In this document: positions 1 through 5,694 of the stretch, piece after piece
How positions within the stretch are numbered: position 1 is the stretch's first letter
How the letters are laid out: every line of letters starts with the position of its first letter
Translations under genes and position numbers: made by a program
The notes under the pieces: model-generated
Database searches by the model: none
Told to the model about the DNA's origin: nothing
Seen by the model: the letters and a program-made list of their open reading frames with translations, nothing else
Assembly: GCA_012031455.1 (NCBI GenBank)
Contig: JAAUTM010000058.1
Span: 1-7,346 of the forward strand
Reading direction: 5' to 3'
Length of the DNA stretch: 7,346 bases
Source of the DNA: Phycisphaerales bacterium
GTDB taxonomy: Bacteria > Planctomycetota > Phycisphaerae > Phycisphaerales > Phycisphaeraceae

Positions 1-744
1 ATCGCGCCAGCGTGTCATCATCATGGCCATTTCGTCATGCGAGATCGGTGCACGTCCTTCGACTTCTGGCGTGCCCATCAAGTACCACAACAATACATTA
101 CACATCATGTCCGACCTCAGTATCAGTTTCAAACCGTTTGACATCTGATGGGGGCGGAACAGCTTTTTTAATACATCCGGTTGCGTGGCAATAACATCTT
201 CAATACGGAAAAGGGCATTCTTATTACTATGGCCGCGTACATCGTACTTCAGCCCGGTTGCTTCGCGGATACCATTGACCGCCGATAACAGGTATGAATC
301 GGCATCGGCAATCAATGTTTCAAAACCGGCAGCACGGAAGATATCCGGCACGTAACTTGCCCAGCCGCATTCGGGATTCCAACCAACCGTTGGGCGAACG
401 CCGATAGCCTTTTCCCACGCATCCAAGCCATTGATCAACGAATCCAGCCCGATGGCCGGATCCACATTGGACAACATCAGATGAGTATGCGGCGAAGCAA
501 CCGGCTCGATCAGGCCATCGGTTACCGCAGCCTTGAGCATGTCGATGCTCTGCGGGCGGTGCGAGGCCATGATTTCCAGCGTTTCACCCGATGCTTCAAA
601 AGCTACCTTTACACCCAGATCACGTACAGTGCGGAAGATCGCTTCGTAAGACTGCTCGGCCACCCAGCCTCGCTTGCCAATAGGCAACTGTGAGTATTGC
701 AAATTCCCATGCGGCATGAACAAGATGCCTGGTTTGATCGACAT
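1..744 (-). CDS. GH57-like glycoside hydrolase, N-terminal 248 residues (3' end cut by window)
   Basis: The frame is open without a stop from the ATG at 744 to the left edge, so the C-terminus is missing. The sequence resembles the catalytic half of glycoside hydrolase family 57 (retaining enzymes on alpha-glucans: amylases, 4-alpha-glucanotransferases, branching enzymes). Near the N-terminus PHGNLQYSQLP (residues 11-21) may be a variant of conserved region 1, which usually carries an HxHxP-type motif. Residues 77-95 contain GLIEPVASPHTH, like region 2. VGWNPECGW (120-128) matches region 3, making E125 the likely nucleophile, followed by IFRAAGFETLIADADS. SDMMCNVLLWYLMG (211-224) parallels the region-4 block, with D212 as candidate acid/base; the E-to-D distance is close to that in Thermococcus litoralis 4-alpha-glucanotransferase. 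Region 4 is degenerate, so specificity cannot be read. No signal peptide is seen; cytoplasmic action is inferred. An AGGAAAG ribosome site sits 6 bases before the start. It is the last gene of the codirectional cluster. A related deacetylase-like fold is the alternative. Confidence 0.7.
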   Translation of the reverse strand, partial: MSIKPGILFMPHGNLQYSQLPIGKRGWVAEQSYEAIFRTVRDLGVKVAFEASGETLEIMASHRPQSIDMLKAAVTDGLIEPVASPHTHLMLSNVDPAIGLDSLINGLDAWEKAIGVRPTVGWNPECGWASYVPDIFRAAGFETLIADADSYLLSAVNGIREATGLKYDVRGHSNKNALFRIEDVIATQPDVLKKLFRPHQMSNGLKLILRSDMMCNVLLWYLMGTPEVEGRAPISHDEMAMMMTRWRD

Positions 745-750
745 GTTGAG

Positions 751-757
751 CTTTCCT
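751..757 (-). promoter_or_regulatory. Ribosome binding site of the GH57-like gene
   Basis: On the minus strand AGGAAAG lies 6 bases upstream of the ATG at 744-742. It supports that start; the conserved N-terminal strand (GILFMPHGN) begins only a few residues later, so no downstream start is likely. Confidence 0.6.
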
Positions 758-797
758 GATAATAAGTAAAACAGTCCATTAAACTCTTTGAATATGC

Positions 798-826
798 GTT
801 CTAGCAATGAAATTCTGGTTCGTCAA
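798..826 (-). promoter_or_regulatory. Candidate sigma70-type promoter for the GH57-like gene
   Basis: In the 219-base gap between the GH43 stop and the GH57-like start, the minus strand shows TTGACG (826-821, five of six to consensus), 17 bases, then TAGAAC (803-798, four of six). A transcript from here would have a leader of roughly 45-50 bases before the ATG at 744. The gap is long and AT-rich for an operon, so an independent promoter is plausible, but the -10 match is poor. The rest of the gap (about 830-963) shows nothing else recognisable and no terminator. Confidence 0.35.
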
Positions 827-963
827 ACTTTGCAGATGAGACAGATGAAATCATGTCAAATCGAGCGGCTCGCCCTGCTCAAATCCATGTTCGGCCAAGA
901 GGTACATTCTTAAAGCACAACCACATCTGAAAATAGTATGACGAAATTGATTGTAAGTGATAA

Positions 964-1968
964 TTATGATACAGGCTTGTATTCAAACCAATCAAAGTCA
1001 GCATACTGTCGGGTTCCCGCAAGATCCTGGCAGCACAACCCTACAAACGCGCCCGTAAAGTGATGGCCACCCTGGTACTCGTCCGAAAGAATGCTTGCAT
1101 CCAGCACGCTTCCTAGATTTTCATATACTATTCCGTCCTTCGAATATGAAAACTGTAATTTGTCGTGGTTGACAACAGCCCTTAGATAGCATCTTTTGAT
1201 GTCCCCGATACCGACCATACTGTCATCAATATTTGATATGCCATTGAGGTTTGCCTGCATTATACCGATAAATCTACCCATGTCCTCTGTTTTGCTGATG
1301 TAAACGTAATAATATGCCTTTGTGTCATAGTAACAGATCAGGCCCGCCAGTTGTTTGGAGTTTTTGGGTTCGTATTCAATACAGGTTGTTGCCGTATAGC
1401 TGAAGTGTTGTTGCCTCCTGGCAATCAGGCACTGGTTATGAAATGAGCTTAATGACTCCCAGCCCTTTAATCGTAAAAATCCCGGACGCTCTGTGAGTGA
1501 TAGACTATCCTTTCCCAGCGGTACTCTCAGTGATTGAAAGTTGATATCAAGAGTCGTACTGTCAAAATCATCTCTTGTGGAAGACTCCACATACATAGAT
1601 TCTTGAAGATTCGGTGCTGGTACACGTTCCTGAGGCTCGGTTCCCCCACCTTCAATCTCAAGCCAACCATCCCGGTTCCAGATAACTTTCTGGATGGCGG
1701 TTTCTCGGCCTAAGATGCAACGATTGGTGTCCTTCAGGGGCCTGCCGCACAAATGCACCATATACCAGTCGCCGTTTTGTGTTTGAACAATATCCGCATG
1801 ACCGGCTTTTTGCAGGGGTAGATGAGGTTTATCTTTTGACGTCAGCATCGGATTTCTGGGGTCTACCTCATATGGGCCATGCAACGATTTACTTCTGGCC
1901 ACCGTGACGGCGTGGTTTCTACCTGTACCTCCCTCGGCAGTGATCAAGTAATAAAATCCATTTAATGA
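964..1968 (-). CDS. GH43 beta-xylosidase, C-terminal part (downstream of a frame break)
   Basis: This frame continues the protein started at 2543 and is not a gene of its own. It opens with [16 protein letters not shown], which is what normally follows EGPHLY in two-domain GH43 enzymes, and no sensible start lies before it (a TTG at 1947 falls inside the conserved block). Roughly the first 110 residues complete the five-bladed propeller: [16 protein letters not shown], then [22 protein letters not shown], a typical GH43 blade. After about residue 125 comes a beta-sandwich of the GH43 C2 type (concanavalin A-like): [26 protein letters not shown] and [13 protein letters not shown]. In this class that domain closes over the active site and helps shape the substrate pocket. 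The stop is TAA at 966-964. Joining the parts by one added base gives 526 aa, close to the known length of SXA-type beta-xylosidases. Confidence 0.85.
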   Translation of the reverse strand, partial: SLNGFYYLITAEGGTGRNHAVTVARSKSLHGPYEVDPRNPMLTSKDKPHLPLQKAGHADIVQTQNGDWYMVHLCGRPLKDTNRCILGRETAIQKVIWNRDGWLEIEGGGTEPQERVPAPNLQESMYVESSTRDDFDSTTLDINFQSLRVPLGKDSLSLTERPGFLRLKGWESLSSFHNQCLIARRQQHFSYTATTCIEYEPKNSKQLAGLICYYDTKAYYYVYISKTEDMGRFIGIMQANLNGISNIDDSMVGIGDIKRCYLRAVVNHDKLQFSYSKDGIVYENLGSVLDASILSDEYQGGHHFTGAFVGLCCQDLAGTRQYADFDWFEYKPVS

Positions 1969-2543
1969 TATAAGTGAGGCCCCTCTGTTGAACGTAAATC
2001 AGTACCCTTGAAGATGACGGAAACATCACCTATCAATTTTCGATTGCTTTCGGAATACTCCTGCAGAACTATTCCGCCAAACTTGCTTTTGCTGCCTCTG
2101 AAGTCCCAGGTCATGTTGACCAGCCACTTGGCCCCGTTGTCATCATGAAATAAAGATGGATCAAACCCACTGCTGTTTAAATATACTGGCTCCGTCCATT
2201 CGCCCATGATGTCCGTGGCCGTTACAAGAAAATTATGAGTGTCCTTGAACGGTCCCCCAAAATGGTTAACAATAGTATATATTAAATAGAACTTACCCTT
2301 GTCGTAAGACAGGCATGGCGCCCATACACCAAAGGAATTCTGTACCCCCTTCATATCCAGCTGTGAAACCCGATTCAGGGGGTGTGCCATGAGCTTCCAA
2401 TGGATCAAGTCTCTCGAATGGTGTATTTGCACACCGGGAAACCATTCAAAGGTTGATGTGGCAATATAATAATCGTCACCCACTCTGACAATGGAAGGAT
2501 CAGGGTTGAAGCCGGGAAGTATGGGATTCTGTATGTATTTCAT
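1962..2543 (-). CDS. GH43 beta-xylosidase / alpha-L-arabinofuranosidase, N-terminal catalytic part (frameshifted)
   Basis: Family GH43 enzymes of the XynB/SXA type are inverting exo-hydrolases that release xylose (and often arabinose) from xylo-oligosaccharides. The start is unmistakable: [12 protein letters not shown] with D15 as general base, [34 protein letters not shown] with D128 as pKa modulator, and STEGPHLY with E187 as general acid. These positions lie within one residue of those known for Selenomonas SXA (D14, E186). After Y192 the frame reads one more codon and hits TAA at 1964-1962. The protein resumes in another frame from 1968, so one base appears lost: TATCATTAA would read TATTCATTAA (Y-S-L) if one T were restored. 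All three catalytic residues lie in this fragment, but the propeller is incomplete without the second part. No signal peptide is seen, so it should act inside the cell. It starts 90 bases after the ThuA-like gene, with only a weak GAAAGAG ribosome site. True decay versus assembly error cannot be settled here. Confidence 0.9.
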   Translation of the reverse strand: MKYIQNPILPGFNPDPSIVRVGDDYYIATSTFEWFPGVQIHHSRDLIHWKLMAHPLNRVSQLDMKGVQNSFGVWAPCLSYDKGKFYLIYTIVNHFGGPFKDTHNFLVTATDIMGEWTEPVYLNSSGFDPSLFHDDNGAKWLVNMTWDFRGSKSKFGGIVLQEYSESNRKLIGDVSVIFKGTDLRSTEGPHLYH

Positions 2544-2633
2544 ATTACTCTTTCATGCGTTGGCAGATAAACATACTATATTAAGACGTAGCGTGATAGT
2601 TATGAATGTTCTTATTCCATGTCGTATCTATGC

Positions 2634-3296
2634 TCAGGGGCAGGCCGACTGACTGGATTGAGAGACCCAGTGGATACCATTCTGCAATACGGCTCGAAAA
2701 TTCAGGTCCTCGTAAGCTTTGCGATCATGACCGCACTGAAAACAGAACACACGAGAGTTACGATACGACCGAGTCCAAGCTATACTGTGCATTGATTCGG
2801 GATGTTTCGTCGTCAAGAGAATGTCGTTACCGGGATCAGGTTCATGAACCGTATAGGTTTCATCAATGGTCGTCCAGGGGGACATGCCCTGCACAATCGG
2901 GTGAGTTGCATTCGCCACATCAATTGCAATCTGTTCATCGTGTTTGTATTTGCGAATCTTGCGGTTATGCATGCCAACCATTTCGTCAAAGACCGGCCAG
3001 TCCGGGTAAGCCAGAATCGAATGGTGCAGGACAACAATCCCCTGAGCCGTCTCACCCAATTGTTCCAATACCGACTTAGGTTTACCACTATACCAGGGGG
3101 CTTCATCCGTTGGCGCCCCTTTGGGCATGATGTATAAAACCACCGCATCATAATTTAGCCGAACCTCTCTGGGGGAGCTGAAATAATCATCCAGATGCTG
3201 GACATAGGCGTCGATCCCCGGCATGGATCGAAACAAGTGATGGAATGGCCTGACATCATAGTTATGTCCACCGGTAACGACGGCAATATTCAGCAT
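2634..3296 (-). CDS. ThuA-like domain protein (class I glutamine amidotransferase-like fold)
   Basis: A 220-aa protein matching the ThuA family, named from trehalose utilisation in Rhizobium and common in PVC and Bacteroidota glycan loci. Its exact reaction is mostly unknown. Visible family features: the N-terminal strand MLNIAVVTGGHNYD; YDAVVLYIMPKG (49-60); GIVVLHHSILAYPDW (86-100), where the family has its conserved His region; a DETYTVHE block (145-152); and the C-terminal QCGHDRKAYEDLNFRAVLQN (187-206), typical of ThuA ends. There is no catalytic Cys triad as in true amidotransferases. I chose the ATG at 3296 because AAGGA lies 7 bases before it and the conserved strand begins at once. 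An in-frame ATG at 3338 would add 14 unconserved residues with no ribosome site. No signal peptide. It lies between the PEP-CTERM gene (140 bases upstream) and GH43 (90 bases downstream), which suggests a role in processing the same sugars. Confidence 0.85.
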   Translation of the reverse strand: MLNIAVVTGGHNYDVRPFHHLFRSMPGIDAYVQHLDDYFSSPREVRLNYDAVVLYIMPKGAPTDEAPWYSGKPKSVLEQLGETAQGIVVLHHSILAYPDWPVFDEMVGMHNRKIRKYKHDEQIAIDVANATHPIVQGMSPWTTIDETYTVHEPDPGNDILLTTKHPESMHSIAWTRSYRNSRVFCFQCGHDRKAYEDLNFRAVLQNGIHWVSQSSQSACP

Positions 3297-3303
3297 GGTT
3301 GTA

Positions 3304-3308
3304 TCCTT
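3304..3308 (-). promoter_or_regulatory. Ribosome binding site that fixes the ThuA-like start
   Basis: AAGGA on the minus strand, 7 bases before ATG 3296-3294. The alternative upstream ATG at 3338 has no such motif, so the shorter 220-aa product is favoured. Confidence 0.6.
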
Positions 3309-3436
3309 GAGATTATCAGGATCAATCGCCGTTATCATGTATAGGATGTACTTGCTTTAGGGTTATGTCAGCCCGGCATCGAAAACATCAGGGCAGACGC
3401 AGTTTAGCATGTTGTGCTATCGGATGCGATTCTGGA

Positions 3437-4468
3437 TCATCTGGAGAGAGGCAAGGATCGAATCCCTGGTCTTCGCAAGATGATTGGGGTAAGCAACCCC
3501 ATCAACACCATCGACATTGGCTCGGGGATGAACGCTATGTTGTCAATGTATGCAACTTTGCCCGCAGCGGAGTCGTCAAGTGTGAACTTCAATTGCGTTT
3601 CACTCAGGCCCAGCAGGTTGGGATTCTCGATCAGAATATTGCGTTGAACCAGACCTTGTGTTGTGTTGTATACGATGTCCACCAGCGTTCCGCCAAGGTA
3701 CACCATCATGGTTTGACCCCAGGTCTCGGACATATCAAGTTCATATGCCAGGGTGAACGGTGCGGCTGGTGTGTCAAGTAACTGGTGAAGATGTACGGAC
3801 GAACCGGTGGTCAGTTTGACCATGCTGCTACCGGCGTGGTTGACCAGCTGAGCGGATCCGCCACCCGATACGGTCCATCCTTGGAAAGAGGAAAAATTTC
3901 CTCCATAGAGAGACTTATTGTAATCCGATGGTAGCATGCCCACATCGCCATATCGCATTGGCCAAGGAATATAGTCGCCAAAACTTTCACCACTGTAGTA
4001 GTTATTTGTCTGTTGCGTGGAGTGGTTATAGATAAAGTACCAGTTCTGTGTGGACCATATATCCCGTCCGATGTGCCAGTAGCCGACGGTGGGGGTGATG
4101 TTGATGAATGGGCCGGGCTTGGGCACTTGCGGCGTGGTCCCGTTCGCCGGGTTTAGTAGTGAAACCTCCAGCAGCGTCTCCATCTCGACTTCGTAGCTGT
4201 ATGGCCAGACACCGGGCAACAACCAATCGTCGTAGCCTTGATAAACAAGATTGTTGGCGAAGCTCCTAGCTCGGGCGAGGGTCACTTTGCCATCGGGGTC
4301 GTAGCCGCTGGTTTTGGCGTAGTTGGCATCCTGCAGCCAGGTGATGTTCCGTGACGAATCATAGATCATTCCGTTGCCACGGTTGAGCAGCGACGCACCT
4401 GCGGATCCCTCCAGCATCGCATAGATTAGCACACCCATGGCACAGCCAAAGTTGATGGAAAATCGCAT
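3437..4468 (-). CDS. Exported DUF1566-like protein with PEP-CTERM sorting signal
   Basis: A 343-aa protein with four visible parts. Residues 1 to about 25 look like a signal peptide ending near GSAGA. Residues about 30-200 contain GMIYDSSRNITWLQDANYAK, ARARSFANNL, GYDDWLLP and YWHIGRDIWST, typical of the DUF1566/Lcl C-terminal domain (C-type-lectin-like, found in surface proteins). Residues about 190-313 (FQGWTVSGGGSAQLVN...VAYIDNIAFI) look like a jelly-roll carbohydrate-binding-like sandwich. The C-terminus has PEP at 315-317, a short hydrophobic run (MSMVLMGLLTPIIL) and RR at 332-333. This tripartite signal is cut by exosortase in PEP-CTERM systems and links a protein to exopolysaccharide or the outer surface. 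The tail after RR (10 residues) is a little long. The GGGAGGTAA ribosome site is the strongest in the window and the gene has its own promoter. A sugar-binding surface role is inferred; no enzyme motif is seen. Confidence 0.85.
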   Translation of the reverse strand: MRFSINFGCAMGVLIYAMLEGSAGASLLNRGNGMIYDSSRNITWLQDANYAKTSGYDPDGKVTLARARSFANNLVYQGYDDWLLPGVWPYSYEVEMETLLEVSLLNPANGTTPQVPKPGPFINITPTVGYWHIGRDIWSTQNWYFIYNHSTQQTNNYYSGESFGDYIPWPMRYGDVGMLPSDYNKSLYGGNFSSFQGWTVSGGGSAQLVNHAGSSMVKLTTGSSVHLHQLLDTPAAPFTLAYELDMSETWGQTMMVYLGGTLVDIVYNTTQGLVQRNILIENPNLLGLSETQLKFTLDDSAAGKVAYIDNIAFIPEPMSMVLMGLLTPIILRRPGIRSLPLSR

Positions 4469-4473
4469 GATTG

Positions 4474-4482
4474 TTACCTCCC
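4474..4482 (-). promoter_or_regulatory. Strong ribosome binding site of the PEP-CTERM gene
   Basis: GGGAGGTAA on the minus strand ends 5 bases before ATG 4468-4466. It is the best anti-16S match in the window, suggesting high expression once transcribed. Confidence 0.65.
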
Positions 4483-4533
4483 TTCAATACGTACCCGATG
4501 ATCCGTCAATATGAAAAATATGCGCAAGCGTAA

Positions 4534-4547
4534 ACAGATATATCTGT
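4534..4547. promoter_or_regulatory. Perfect 14-bp palindrome at the predicted transcription start
   Basis: ACAGATATATCTGT is self-complementary over all 14 bases. It begins about 6 bases downstream of the -10 box of the PEP-CTERM gene promoter, so it would cover about +1 to +13. That is a classic place for a repressor operator. Transcribed, it would also give a 5' stem-loop (five pairs, four-base loop) at the very start of the mRNA, which could protect the transcript. Either reading is inference. Confidence 0.45.
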
Positions 4548-4573
4548 CTTAAATTATAGGCCATCATTAAGAC
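4546..4573. repeat. Inverted repeat GTCTTAA/TTAAGAC bracketing the -10 box
   Basis: Seven-base arms at 4546-4552 and 4567-4573 are perfect inverted copies with a 14-base spacer. They are spaced centre to centre by 21 bases, two turns of B-DNA, which would place both half-sites on one face of the helix. The -10 hexamer (4558-4553) lies between the arms and the left arm overlaps the adjacent palindrome by two bases. A dimeric regulator site is plausible. Confidence 0.4.
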
Positions 4574-4580
4574 GGGTCAA
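4553..4580 (-). promoter_or_regulatory. Sigma70-type promoter of the PEP-CTERM gene
   Basis: On the minus strand TTGACC (4580-4575, five of six to consensus), 16 bases, then TATAAT (4558-4553, six of six), with a T-rich stretch just upstream of the -35. The predicted start is near 4546, giving a leader of about 78 bases. This is the best promoter match in the window and suggests that the PEP-CTERM gene, and perhaps the ThuA-like and GH43 genes after it, are transcribed from here. The remaining gap up to 4721 shows no terminator for the LamG gene. Confidence 0.6.
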
Positions 4581-4721
4581 GAAAAATACAGAATAAATGA
4601 CAGGAAAATCTAATCCCAACAGGTTGGCGATAAGGGCTTGGAATGTCGTGGTTTAAGGACACCATAATAATTCAACCCAGCTGTATACGGAGGGGCATCC
4701 TGCAACGATGCTTCCAGCCTT

Positions 4722-5303
4722 TCATTTGCCAGGGGGGCCAGCAGCAAAGGCGGCAGTAACCTCAGCATCTGAAAGGGGAAGGACATGGATGGCGACAAGG
4801 CGAATCTGGCCACGCCAGGGCCGGTCGCCCGTAGCTTCGTTCCCGATGATCAGAGGCATTTCCTTGTCCCACTTTTCCAGACTGCCTGCCGAACTTTCGC
4901 TCTCAGCAACCCGCTGGCCATCGACATACAGAACCGTTGCGATGCCATCATAGGTCGCCACGATGTGTTGAAAGCGTTCCGGATCGAGAGTCCCCTCGGG
5001 AGCCATCAGTTCCGGCTGGCCCTGATCGTTGGTGGCACTGGTGCGCAGACGCAGGACCAGTTGCGTCCCTTCCTGACCGAGGGTGACATTGCGTGACCCG
5101 GTATCCTTGGAGATCGAAACGATGCGAGCCGGGCCGCGCTGATCTTTATCAGCAGCGCGGGCCCAGACCTCAATACTGAAGCTGCCGCTGGACATGATGG
5201 TGGAGATCAGACTGGTGACAGGTCCGGAAGAGAACAGGCCTGGTGGCTCCGACTGGGATGGGGGCATGAGTGCGAGGACGCCATCGGTCACCCGTACCGC
5301 AGG
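4722..5303 (-). CDS. LamG-like domain protein, C-terminal part (downstream of a frame break)
   Basis: This is the body of the secreted LamG protein begun at 5541. From 5303 the frame reads PAVRVTDGVLAL, then SGSFSIEVWARAADKDQRG, PARIVSISKDTGSRNVTLGQ, LRLRTSATN, FQHIVATYDGIATVLYVDGQ and WRGQIRLVAIHVLPLSDAEV. This order is typical of concanavalin A-like LamG domains (Laminin_G_3 type) in secreted PVC and Bacteroidota proteins, which usually bind glycans or act as adhesion modules. No catalytic residues are expected or seen. It ends with FAAGPPGK and TGA at 4724-4722. A run of six identical bases (4732-4737) lies just before the stop. A one-base error there would add about 39 residues in a neighbouring frame, so the exact C-terminus is uncertain. 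Joined to the first part by skipping one base, the protein is 272 aa. Confidence 0.75.
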   Translation of the reverse strand, partial: PAVRVTDGVLALMPPSQSEPPGLFSSGPVTSLISTIMSSGSFSIEVWARAADKDQRGPARIVSISKDTGSRNVTLGQEGTQLVLRLRTSATNDQGQPELMAPEGTLDPERFQHIVATYDGIATVLYVDGQRVAESESSAGSLEKWDKEMPLIIGNEATGDRPWRGQIRLVAIHVLPLSDAEVTAAFAAGPPGK

Positions 5304-5541
5304 GAATGGAGGCTCCGCGAACGAGCAGGTCCATGTCGGGATAGATCGCAGCCGTGTCTGGAACGCGTCCCTCTTCGGTGAGCTTCAAGAAGTCATATCG
5401 AACCACCGGCCGGACGGTCGAAGCGGAGGCAGCAGTATCGGTTGCGATGGGTTGACACACAGCCATGGGGGCGGTTACCGACATGATCAGGCACGCAAAC
5501 AGCAGGGTGCTGAGAAACAGGTGGGACTTGATCGTATTCAT
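5170..5541 (-). CDS. LamG-like secreted protein, N-terminal part with signal peptide (frameshifted)
   Basis: The start at 5541 has an AAAGGAGA ribosome site 6 bases upstream. Residues 1 to about 30 form a signal peptide: MNTIKSH, a hydrophobic core LFLSTLLFACLIM, then APMAVCQ. The -1 residue before the Cys is Val, so a lipoprotein signal is not clear. The mature part reads VRYDFLKLTEEGRVPDTAA and MDLLVRGASI (to residue 79), the usual lead-in to a LamG domain. From there this frame turns into low-complexity, His/Arg-rich sequence (about residues 81-123, after IPCGTG) that looks spurious, while the LamG domain continues in the next frame. Skipping one C of a CCC run (5304-5302) gives VRGASI followed by PAVRVTDG, a natural join. 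One extra base, in the DNA or in the assembly, is the simplest cause. It lies 153 bases downstream of the glycosidase gene at 7068-5695. Confidence 0.7.
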   Translation of the reverse strand: MNTIKSHLFLSTLLFACLIMSVTAPMAVCQPIATDTAASASTVRPVVRYDFLKLTEEGRVPDTAAIYPDMDLLVRGASIPCGTGDRWRPRTHAPIPVGATRPVLFRTCHQSDLHHHVQRQLQY

Positions 5542-5547
5542 GGTGAC

Positions 5548-5555
5548 TCTCCTTT
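5548..5555 (-). promoter_or_regulatory. Ribosome binding site of the LamG gene
   Basis: AAAGGAGA on the minus strand, 6 bases before ATG 5541-5539. It confirms the start that carries the signal peptide, over a longer overlapping frame from 5680. Confidence 0.6.
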
Positions 5556-5694
5556 AAAATGGGTCGAGTGTGGCCAAGGCTGGAGTTATCCTTATCGCAA
5601 ACATTAAACTCAATTGGCAGGGACGAAGCTACCAGTATCATTATTATGATGCAACCGAACAAGATCATAATCCGAGCCATCTCAAGGCATTCAG

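Noticed and set aside
777..786. CATTAAACTC, repeated upstream of the LamG gene at 5602-5611
   Set aside because: A single shared 10-mer among roughly 1 kb of AT-rich gaps is expected about this often by chance, and the two copies lie at different distances from their starts with no shared flanks.
862..872. CGAGCGGCTCG near-palindrome downstream of GH43
   Set aside because: The arms leave a one-base loop and there is no T-tract after it, so it is neither a plausible hairpin nor a terminator.
2606..3137. Plus-strand open frames across the ThuA-like gene
   Set aside because: They are antisense to a clear ThuA-like coding region, have no ribosome site and show unnatural composition.
3336..3338. 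Upstream ATG extending the ThuA-like protein by 14 residues
   Set aside because: There is no ribosome site before it, and the added residues include the AAGGA that serves the downstream start.
4610..4721. Possible extra coding sequence after the LamG stop (about 39 residues in the next frame)
   Set aside because: It would need another indel in the six-base run at 4732-4737, and the sequence (LANERLEASLQD onward) shows no known motif; LamG proteins often end where this one does.
5393..5680. Minus-strand frame with a hydrophobic N-terminus overlapping the LamG start
   Set aside because: It has no ribosome site as good as the AAAGGAGA of the LamG gene, and after about 50 residues it runs out of frame through the real LamG coding sequence with no recognisable domain.
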